Source: Caenorhabditis elegans
Lineage: Eukaryota; Nematoda; Chromadorea; Rhabditida; Rhabditidae
Assembly: GCF_000002985.6 (NCBI RefSeq)
Contig: NC_003283.11
Location: 5,022,001-5,086,000, forward strand
Direction of reading: 5' to 3'
Length of the DNA stretch: 64,000 bases
A program made the translations under genes and the position numbers. Positions 23,401-31,637 of this stretch are shown one piece after another (positions within the stretch are counted from its first letter, which is position 1; every line of letters starts with the position of its first letter). The notes under the pieces are model-generated. The model ran no database searches, was not told where the DNA came from, and saw only the letters and a list, made by a program, of their open reading frames with translations.

Positions 23401-24168
23401 ATGCGGGTGTAAACTTGTCACAGAGCTTGACATCAAATCTCTGAAAACCAAAATTTTCAAAAAATGGAAAGTCTGCTCAATTTACTAGGTAGGCGGCAAA
23501 ACACCTGCCTGCCTGCCTGCCTGGCCTTTACCTGCTTACCCTGGACTATTATGTTTCCTGCTCGACCGGGAGTCTCCTTTCCCTGTCACTTTATTCAGAA
23601 TGTCCAGCATAACATCAAAGTTCTCGAATCGCTCGAATTCTTTCGAACCTTCTTTCGAGTTGGCTTTCAGAGCGGAGATGATCTCTTCTTGGTTGTAACC
23701 CCACTCGGATGCCAACTTTATTTGATCCTACACGAAATTAAACATTTGGAATAATTGAAAAAAAAAACTGAAGTTTCGTTTTATTTAAGTTACTATATCA
23801 ATTTAATTATTTATCTACAAATTTCAAACATTAATTCAAACATTTCTAGACAAGCAGAGAGATTTTTCGACAAAAATACGGTAGCTGGTCCCGACATGAC
23901 TATTTTTTGTTAAATGCGAAAAAGATGTGCGCCTTTAAAGACTACTGTAATTTCAAACTTCGAAATTTTCATTGATTTTTAAAAGTTTTTCTCATGGATT
24001 TGTGTATTGTTACAGCGACGAAATTTTGAAACTACAGTGCTTTTTAAAGGCGCACGCCGTTCTGAACTTTAAAAACAATTATTCGTGTCGAGACCGAGTA
24101 CCGTACTTTTGACTCGAAAATCCAACTGAAAAAAGCGCCAAACTTACATGGATGGAAAGATCAGTCAT
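20432..24168 (-). CDS. UBA-like, coiled-coil, IAP-type RING protein
   Basis: Likely E3 ubiquitin ligase. Exons: 24148-24168, 23540-23727, 23336-23440, 22766-22788, 22458-22654, 22239-22403, 21960-22181, 21803-21913, 20432-20719 (1320 nt, 439 aa). Residues about 8-55 (LASEWGYNQEEIISALK ... NFDVMLDILNKV) resemble a UBA domain. A Ser/His-rich linker follows, then about 200 residues of heptad-like charged coiled coil. The C-terminal RING has CCICLA, MPCRHLITCSGC and CPTC, and ends ITVFM, like the RING of IAP proteins, but no BIR domain is seen. The frame between exons 3 and 5 closes only with a GC-AG donor (AAG|GCAAGT at 23335) and a 23-nt microexon; a GT donor four bases further reads into a stop. 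The start and C-terminal parts are firm; that junction is inferred. Confidence 0.78.
20999..21635. mobile_element. Putative MITE with terminal inverted repeats
   Basis: Ends ACGTCTGTGGGTTT (20999-21012) and AAACCCACAGACGC (21622-21635) are inverted repeats with one mismatch. Inside is a second palindrome with 21-bp arms (21459-21479 and 21590-21610, around GGGGTTATTCAAGTAAT). It lies in the last intron of the RING gene and encodes nothing recognisable. A related end, GGCGTCTGTGGATTT, occurs at 10760. Confidence 0.6.
22838..23301. repeat. Nested palindromic dispersed repeats (families A and B)
   Basis: Family B arms (GGTACCCGGTCTCGGCACGA at 22840 and its inverted relative near 23211-23301 with TTTAAAGGCGCACACC and GTCGTGTCGAGACC) flank a complete family A palindrome at 22956-23129 (CACGTGGAGTCAG ... 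CTGACATCACGTAG). All of it lies inside the intron between exon 3 and the microexon of the RING gene; only the left few bases of exon 3 coordinates approach it. Confidence 0.8.
23873..24117. repeat. Palindromic dispersed repeat (family B)
   Basis: Inverted arms: GATGTGCGCCTTTAAAGACT (23924) and CTTTTTAAAGGCGCACGCC (24041), with outer parts GGTAGCTGGTCCCGACATGA and CGTGTCGAGACCGAGTACCG. It lies in the first intron of the RING gene. Related copies: 22838-23301, 32291-32437 and 43690-43965. Confidence 0.8.
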
Positions 24169-25163
24169 AGTCGATGAAATTGATAATCCTAGGGAATTAT
24201 TACCTCAAAATAGTTTTTCAAACTTTTTTTATTGACTCAAGAATTGCATATGCAAAAAAAAGGCTAATCAAACAAAAGGTGAATCGTGAAAAAGTACAAA
24301 AAAAAATGAGGAAACAGATGTTATCATATAGGCGTGAAGTTGCACATTGTGCAAACAAACAATAAAAACTTGGAATGGAAGCAGAATGGCAGAAGAGGTG
24401 GAAAAACGACGAGTGCTGAAAATTTATGCATTTGAAGTTTTCCGCGATTGCCACCAATCCGATTATTGTTTAGTACGTCAAGTTTTTCGGGTATCAATGC
24501 GGTGGGTTGTTGAGTTTGAATTCTGAAAAAAAAATGGAACGACGAAGGAGAACAGCCATAAAGTCTGGAAAAAAGGAATCGGATACAGATTACAGTTTTT
24601 GTAGGAACTCACAATCAGTTGTTCTTTTTTTTTAAATTTATTTTTTAAACTTTTAAATAGTTTTCCGTCCACTTAAATCCCTTGAATACGGACAAACAAA
24701 GAAAAACAGCTAACTTTCAGACTTGGAATTTTTCTACAGTAAACTTGAAACGCGCTGCGAGACCCAACCCTTCAAAGGCGCACGGATTTTCATACGATGG
24801 TCCGTCACGAAATGTGTTAGCTTGAGAAATTTGTTTTCGAAAATTTCTCGTTTTTAATTTTTGACCAAATAAATTCGAACTTTGCGCGTTTTTTTTTGCT
24901 TTTATTTTTTATTTTGAAACAATTTCAGGAATTTTTGATTTAAAAATAGTTTCGATTTCAGTTTTAAATTTCATTTATTCGAGTAAAAAAAGACTGGAAA
25001 ATATTTTTTCAAAGTCAATTTAGAAATTTTATTTTTTGTAAATCCTGCAGCTCGAGTATTGCACGGAAATAATTGTGGCTATTCGTATTTTTTCAGGTTT
25101 TCCGTTTTAAACATTGTGAAAATATTTATATTTATGTTTTTAGATTATTTAATTCCACCGAAC

Positions 25164-25435
25164 GTGGATCCACAGAGACCCGAAGAACTCGGGGGATGTC
25201 CAATTGGGGGGATTACCAACTCGGGGGATTGGCCCCGCCCACAGAACCGTGGCTTGCAATACGCCCATTTCTGCAACTGCCGCACGGTTATAAAATTATT
25301 TTTTCTTGTTATTTCTCGCTCTATTGAGAAAAATACAGGTTTAAAACCGTGCGGCAGTTGCAGAAATGGGCGTATTGCAAGCCACGGTTCTGTGGGCGGG
25401 GCCAATCCCCCGAGTTGGTAATCCCCCACGGCCTC
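25164..25435. mobile_element. Long near-perfect inverted repeat, MITE-like
   Basis: Arms of about 84 bp (25206-25289 and 25345-25427) are near-perfect reverse complements, around TTGGCCCCGCCCACAGAACC and CGCCCATTTCTGCAACTGCC, with a 55-bp AT-rich loop. They can form a very stable hairpin. The outer left part (GTGGATCCACAGAGACCCGA) recurs inverted at 27411-27457. No transposase frame. Confidence 0.8.
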
Positions 25436-25880
25436 CACCACGTGAAATGCGCAGAGAGAGCGCAGAGAAAAAGGCGGTCTCTGCGTCTCTCACCTCCACA
25501 GCATGGCGAGAGTGCGCGCTCAACCACCTCACTTAGAAGGAGTCGGGAAGAAAGGAAATTGCATATTTCTGAAAAGAAACAATTGGAACGGATAAAGAGT
25601 ACTGTCCTCTACAGTCTGGCATAAATTTCACAGAATAGTTTTGTCATTGAAATAAGTGAAGAGAGTGAACATAATATTACACATTCCCCTCTAAAACGAG
25701 CAAGTTTAAGATTTTTTCCCAAATTTTTTTTGTAAAATGTATTCAATATATTCCCAATTAATGAGTTAATACAAAAAAACCCCAATAAATAAGTTATGAG
25801 AGAAACTTTTTGTGACATCAAACATTACAGCTCAAAATTTCAGCACTTTCCGGAAGCTAGTGACCGTAAAATGAAAGATT

Positions 25881-26339
25881 TCAAAAATCGGAAACAATAC
25901 GATTGTTCTAATTTTTAATACGCACATTTTAACATATCACACATAAAAATCCGTCAATGTTGAAAGATGTTATTTGATCTAGAAGGTTGACTACAGTACT
26001 AAAATGACCAAATTTTCAGATTTTTCGCAATTTTCAGGAAATAGTTGGCTTGGAGTCAAAAATCGGAAACAATACGATTGTTCTAATTTTTAATACGCAC
26101 ATTTTAACATATCACACATAAAAATCCGTCAATGTTGAAAGATGTTATTTGATCTAGAAGGTTGACTACAGTACTAAAATGACCAAATTTTCAGATTTTT
26201 CGCAATTTTCAGGAAATAGTTGGCTTGGAGTCAAAAATCGGAAACAATACGATTGTTCTAATTTTTAATACGCACATTTTGACATATCACACATAAAAAT
26301 CCGTCAATGTTGAAAGATGTTATTTGATCTAGAAGGTTG
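25881..26339. repeat. 175-bp tandem repeat, 2.6 copies
   Basis: Copies start TCAAAAATCGGAAACAATAC at 25881, 26056 and 26231 (exact 175-bp period). They differ by very few bases, e.g. TTTTAACATATC versus TTTTGACATATC in the third. The third copy is cut off after GATCTAGAAGGTTG. High identity implies recent duplication. Confidence 0.9.
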
Positions 26340-27399
26340 GGTGCTTTGGTACAGTACCCACTCTACTGCGCCCTCACACTTTGGATGCTCCTATCTCCGC
26401 TCCTATGAAAGTTACAAAAAAGTTGTCAACTAACAAAATGTTCAGTTTGACATTGTGAACATTTTTTCTGTTGACAATATTTTTCTAACTAGTAAGACAA
26501 ATTTTTTACAGGCCCCGAAAGCCGTATTTATGAGAAAATCAGAGATCAGTTCATAACTCAAAAAATAAAGACATTAGAAGAAAGTAGTCAACTACAAATT
26601 TGTTAGATATCTTATATAGAGTATGTTTCCGATAGAAAACTCAATTTTAATGTTCAGGATTTTTTGACATGGCCAGTTTAAGATGATCAATTTTCAAAAG
26701 TCAAAATCTCTATTATTTTTGTAGATAGAAATGTAGTTCTTGCTGGTAAATGTTGTTTTTTATCTGCTTAACATTTTCTCAGTTGAACATATTTTTGTAT
26801 CTTCAACGAGAACAGAGATTTGATGGTTTTAAGAGAGGGTACCGTATCTGGGACTTCAATCATCAAATCATAGCTGTATCTTTTTAGTGGAACGAGATAT
26901 CAAAAAATTGTCAACTGTGGAAATGCTCGCCTATTTGTGATGTTTATTTTGTCAGTTCATCGCTAGTTTCTATCTCCAACGCGAAAAAAGTTGTAGTTGT
27001 TCAAAGTCCATACGATACATCCACTTGCCACGTGAAGAGCGAGAATCAGCCCGAAGCCACAGTCGTACATATTTTCTTTATTTAAACCGTTCAAATACAC
27101 TCATCGTATTATATTTAACAATTTTCAATCTAAAAAAGTGCTCTTCTGTCCAGAATTCTTCTAATTCCAACTAATTCTTGCTAAAAATCACTGAAAAACA
27201 GATCGTATTAACTATTTATTGTAAGTTCCGACTTTCCATTTTATCAACTTCACTATTTCTGTGAAAAAAATTCGAAATTTCGTTCAAAAATAGCGATTCT
27301 AGCTCAATTTCATGAATATCTGTTGAAAGCGGCGGCGAGGCAAGGTGGTCGTCCGCAAACGCGCAAACAAAAAGCGAGAGAGTGTGCGCATTTCTCGTG

Positions 27400-27457
27400 C
27401 GGGAGGCCGTGATCCCCCCAATTGGACATCCCCCGAGTTCTTCGGGTCTCGATCCAC
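27400..27457. repeat. Partial copy of the 25164-25435 repeat family
   Basis: The stretch containing CCCAATTGGACATCCCCCGA and TTCTTCGGGTCTCGATCCAC is the reverse complement of 25164-25212, about 2.2 kb away. It lies in the upstream region of pqn-51. Confidence 0.7.
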
Positions 27458-27683
27458 AAGCTCAAACAAAAATTACTTCCGCAATTTCGCGTCAATTGTG
27501 ATGCTTGCGTACCTTTTCTCCATTTCGAAACTGCCGCCGCAAACGTTTCCTCTCTCTCGCCGTTTTCCCATTCTATTTTCATTTTCAACCGCTATAGTTC
27601 ATTCAGATTCGAGAGCGTCGAGACAACAAAATATCCTGTTTGAATTGGCGCTCGTCGACAACCTGCACATCACTGTTGGTCGC

Positions 27684-27749
27684 TGACGTCACCCCTCCCG
27701 CTGCGGCGTATATATACTCAGTCGATCGTCGCTGCTTGCTGCCAGATTG
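27684..27749 (+). promoter_or_regulatory. pqn-51 core promoter: CRE-like site, TATA box, 5' exon
   Basis: A full CRE/ATF palindrome TGACGTCA (27684-27691) is followed 18 bp later by TATATATAC (27709-27717). About 30 bp further lies a plausible start site in a short non-coding exon ending GATTG|GTGAGT at 27749. The matching acceptor AAAACAG is at about 28149-28155, 19 bases before the ATG. Function is inferred from motif and position only. Confidence 0.5.
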
Positions 27750-28174
27750 GTGAGTCGAATTTTCGCTCTCTTCGAGTGTGTCTTTCTGTGATCAGAGGGC
27801 CCCGTGTGTGGTATAAAACATGAAAATTGTAATGAAATGCGTGTTGAAAATGTGAAAAATTGGAAAAAAACATTTTTTTTTTGAAGAAGGTATGTAAAAT
27901 CGATTATGAGTCATATTTTTTGCAATTTCACCATATAATAATAATTTCTTCAAAAAATCGTCTACGCAAATTTAAGAACGTAACGTCACGTTGGAAAATC
28001 GATTTTTCTCAATTTTTTTTTTCATTTTGACTAGCCCGCTTCGAGAAACCTGTTTCTTGCCACTCTTAATGGGGGTTTTTATGAAATGAACATGGTTGGA
28101 AGTGTCGCAGACGAAAAATCTCGGAAAAGTTTATCTATTCATTTTTTTTAAAACAGGAACGACAAACGTCCAAC

Positions 28175-29803
28175 ATGGCACACGGCAATGGAATCGCCGA
28201 GCTGTACAAGTCGGTTATGGCCGATGTTATCGCCAATATGAAAGAAGCGTTTCTCGATGAGAACATCGACGTCGACGTTTTATCTCAACTCAGGAAAGAA
28301 TGGGAGGATAAAGTGAATTCGAGTGGATGTGTCGACTTGGAGAGCAATGCACCACCACCGGCACCACGCCAACAGCATCACGTACCGCCGAGTGCCGTTC
28401 GTCCGAATCCGATGCCTCCACAGAGACCCGTTGCTCAGCAGCCAGTGAGAGCTTTGTCGGCTCTTCACGCAGCACACATTGGAGATGCTCCGATTCGAAT
28501 GGCGTACACTGGCCAGCCAACGGTTATTTAATTTAATTATTGTTTTTTTTTAAATGCGACTAATACTCCAGCAGGACAAATTTCCAAATTTCGTAACGAA
28601 ACTGCTCAAAAAATTGACTAATTTCTGCAAAAATCTCGAATTTTGGCCACTTTTTCCCTGTCACATCGGTCCGAAATTGATTTTTTTTTGAAATTATCAT
28701 CCTTCATTGCAGATTTGGGTGGTTTATCTCATGTAATTTCGCCAATTAAAGTACATTTAAAGCCGATAGGTAACCGACAGGCTTTAAATGTACCTTAATC
28801 GATGAAATTAAATGATAGGGATGATAATTCCAAAAAATTCAATTTCAGACAGATGTGACACGGAAAAAGGGAAAAATTCGAGATTTTAGCTGAAATCAGT
28901 GCAATTTTTCAAAAATTTCGCAGTTTCATTATGAAATTCGTTTTTTTTAGCCCATTTTGGGTCTATACATTCAAAATCGTCAAGAATCTTGCACGACTCC
29001 TACGTAAACCACAAAACTAAACCATCGTTTTTCAGCAACATCCATCTCAAGTTCGCATGTTCAATCCACAATTTCAAGGTGGAATTCACTTTCAACCGGG
29101 ACAAGTGTTCGTTGTGCAGCAACCAAATGGTCAGAATATTCCAATGTCGATTATGCCGAATCAGATTCCACAGCATCGAATTATTCATCAAGGACAGCCA
29201 CAACAGGCTCAGCAGCAGCAGCCTCAACAGGGCAATCAACTTACCCATATGAATCAAATGGACGGAAATGTGGGATCCGAATCAGACGGAGAAGGACCTA
29301 GTGGACCTGTAAAACTTGCTCCAAAAAAGACAAAGTGCTCATTGAGAGTCCGTGGAAGTGGAGCAAGTGAGAAGAAAGCGATGAAAGTCTTGGGATCACT
29401 ATTGAAAGACTTTCAACTCGACGGAGGTGGCGGTGGAATGTCTGATTCTTCCAGTGAAGATGAGCCTGACGATGATGATGATCCACTTCGAAGAATCGCT
29501 GATCGCATGGGAAATGGTGAAGTTGAAGATGGAGATCAAGTGGCAGAAGAGGAACCATTGAATTCTGAAGATGATCAATCAGACGATGAAGATTTGACGA
29601 TGCTATTCGAGGCGGACAATGTTGTCATGTGCCAGTTCGAGAAGGTTAATTCTATTTATTTTATAAGTTAAATTGTCGAATCTTGCAATTTTCAGGTGAA
29701 TCGTGCCCGTACCAAGTGGAAGTTCCAGCTCAAGGATGGAATTATGCACATCGACAAAAAGGATTACTGCTTCCAGAAGTGTACCGGAGAAGCTGAATGG
29801 TGA
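28175..29803 (+). CDS. pqn-51: TFIIA large (alpha/beta) subunit
   Basis: General transcription factor that stabilises TBP on the TATA box. Three exons, 28175-28522, 29036-29644 and 29696-29803, total 1065 nt (354 aa). The N-terminal alpha domain (IAELYKSVMADVIANMKEAF) forms the four-helix bundle with the small subunit. A long Pro/Gln-rich linker includes a poly-Gln-like stretch (QQAQQQQPQQGNQ). An acidic Ser/Asp tract precedes the beta domain: FEADNVVMCQFEKVNRARTK then WKFQLKDGIMHIDKKDYCFQ, ending GEAEW. The alpha and beta halves and the C-terminal tryptophan fit the family well. Intron 1 holds a MITE (28632-28887). A 5' UTR intron (27750-28155) is inferred. The symbol (prion-like Q/N-rich, K11D12.2) is recalled, not looked up. 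Confidence 0.95.
28632..28887. mobile_element. Palindromic MITE in pqn-51 intron 1
   Basis: Outer arms AATCTCGAATTTTGGCC...TTTTTCCCTGTCACATC (28632) and GATGTGACACGGAAAAAGGG (28853) pair inversely. An inner hairpin has arms GTACATTTAAAGCC (28751) and GGCTTTAAATGTACC (28781). The whole 256 bp is self-complementary with small mismatches. Confidence 0.8.
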
Positions 29804-30272
29804 TTCGATCACCGATTTACAACATCTTTAACATTATTATCATTATTATTTCCAAATAATTATTCCCCCATTCTCATGTCCCCGCTAGTCCAGGATCCAA
29901 TGAACAATATGCCTGAAGTGTAGTCTCATGCACTGTGATTTCCGCCCTTCCGCCCCGTTTTCATCAATTTTCCTTCATCATCAGTGATTCCCGATTCTTA
30001 CATCATTTCTGTCTTAAAACTTCTTCCTTAAACCAAGGTCTGTAACATTGAATTTTACGATAATTCTCTTTGCAATATTCTCTATTTGTTTGCCGTTTAT
30101 CTTTTTTTTAAAGTTCATCAACTTCATTCGTAGAATTCATCTATAAAATGTACCCCACCAATTCCTCTCCAGTTTTAGTACTTATTTATGAATGGATGAA
30201 GTTTTCAGATCTATACTTATATTGTATTCAATTGGTTTTCAAATTTTCAATATTTTTTAGGTTCAATTCCAG

Positions 30273-31464
30273 ATGGACTTGCTGCCGGGTTTTCGAGAAG
30301 AAATTCTCAGAAAATTTATCGGTGAAGGTGGAAAAATCGTAACAACGAAGCATCTGGAACGATTTCAACTTCTAATCACGGCGATTTCAAGGTACTCACT
30401 GAAAATTAAAAACAAAAAAGGAATAAAAATATATTCTAAGAGATGGAAAGCTTATCCGAGGAGTTTTGGATCAAAAATCGAGATTCAATCGAGAATTGAT
30501 GAATCGTGAGAAATACGAAACACCTTATATCGTCGAATTGCCCGGAGACCATCCAGCTGATACAGAACATGTTAGATATAGTGTTTCTTTGGTAAGAATT
30601 GGATTTAATTCTGAAAATAAATGGAAAAAATTGAATCTTAAGTGATTTTTTAATTTCTGGCAAATCAGCAAATTGCCGAAATTGAAATTTTCGGCAAATC
30701 GGCGAATTGCCGGAATTGAAATTTCCGGCAAATCAGCAAATTGCCGAAATTGAATTTTCCTCCAAACCCGGCAATTTGCCAGAATTGAACATTTTCGGCA
30801 AATAGGCAAATTGCCAGAATTGAAAACTTCTGGCCAATTGGCAATTTTCCGAATTTGCCGAACGGCAATTGCCGCCCACCAATGAATTTGGCCATAGTGG
30901 CCCCCATATTTTGAAAATATTTATATTTTAACTTTATTTTTCATTTCAGCCGCGCACAAAACGAGTAATTGCACTTCGCTATGAAAAGGAAACACCTTCA
31001 ACATCTTCTGAAACAAAAACGAAGCGAATCCGGACGGCTGCTCAACTTTTAGGAGATACTGAAGATTATTGTTGTAGGGTTAGTTTTTTTGTAATTTTCC
31101 AAAATTAATATGCCAAATATATTTCAGACTTGTTTCAAACGTTTCTCTCGGAAATTCAATTTGGAACGCCACGAGGACGGGTGTTTGCCGAAGCCAATTC
31201 TTTTCCAATGCCCAATTTGTCATCAAAAGTATAAAAGAGCTCCATATTTTGCGGTAAGCATCGAATATTCTTGGTTCAACGGAAAAATTTAAATATATTT
31301 TTTTTCAGGCTCATATTCGGCAACACGAAGCTGAAGAGAAACGACAACATCGTGACGTCAAACGTCTTGCAATTGAGCATGGAAATATGGACGAAATACG
31401 ACGAAAAGCTGAAGAATCTGTGAATAAACTGTCGATTCCTTATGAATTCGGAACTTTTTTATAG
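30273..31464 (+). CDS. Zinc-finger protein with C2HC and C2H2 motifs
   Basis: Five exons, 30273-30391, 30441-30591, 30950-31078, 31128-31253 and 31309-31464, total 681 nt (226 aa). The N-terminal part (GFREEILRKFIGEGGKIVTT) is not recognised. A basic linker (TKTKRIRTAAQLL) precedes two fingers: CCRTCFKRFSRKFNLERHED then GC (C-x2-C ... H-x4-C) and CPICHQKYKRAPYFAAHIRQ then H (classical C2H2). The C-terminal tail is charged and helical (EEKRQHRDVKRLAIEHG). AATAAA at 31471-31476. The ATG lies 13 bases after a TTTTTAG acceptor (30260) and 470 bp beyond the pqn-51 stop, so it could be the second gene of an operon. The acceptor CTAAG at 30440 is unusual but required for phase. Target DNA or RNA unknown. 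Confidence 0.82.
30655..30885. repeat. Short-period palindromic repeat in intron
   Basis: About six imperfect units of GGCAAATCAGCAAATTGCCG followed by AAATTGAAATTT, each self-complementary, in intron 2 of the zinc-finger gene. Similar in style to 17290-17350 and 41582-41657. Confidence 0.8.
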
Positions 31465-31637
31465 AATTCGAATAAAAATTTGGAATATTTAATGCTGATG
31501 TTTCCAATTTCACAACAACAAAACACGATCGTTAAAATTATTCATTTGTCGCTTAGAAACCAGCGGATCGTCGCCTAGAGACTGGCAGCCCATCGGCATT
31601 TTTCTTCCAGAATGCCTTCACTTTAAAAAAATTTCCA

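Larger units (their letters stand above)
24169..27683. other. Intergenic region rich in repeats
   Basis: Divergent 3.5-kb region between the RING gene (-) and pqn-51 (+). It includes a long inverted repeat (25164-25435), a 175-bp tandem array (25881-26339), an AT-rich degraded-element stretch (26340-27300) and the GC-richer upstream region of pqn-51 with another partial copy of the inverted-repeat family (27400-27457). No gene identified; the many short open frames are repeat translations. Confidence 0.55.

Noticed and set aside
23332-23440. GT donor (CAA|GTATAT) for exon 3 of the RING gene
   Set aside because: Gives a stop codon in the microexon or wrong phase into the next coiled-coil exon; the GC donor four bases earlier fits.
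24341-24357. TTGCACATTGTGCAA near-palindrome as a bZIP site
   Set aside because: Single isolated occurrence just upstream of the RING gene start with no matching spacing to a TATA box; too little support.
25059-25624. Several 60-120-codon ORFs
   Set aside because: Both strands of the long inverted repeat give the same peptides; repeat-derived.
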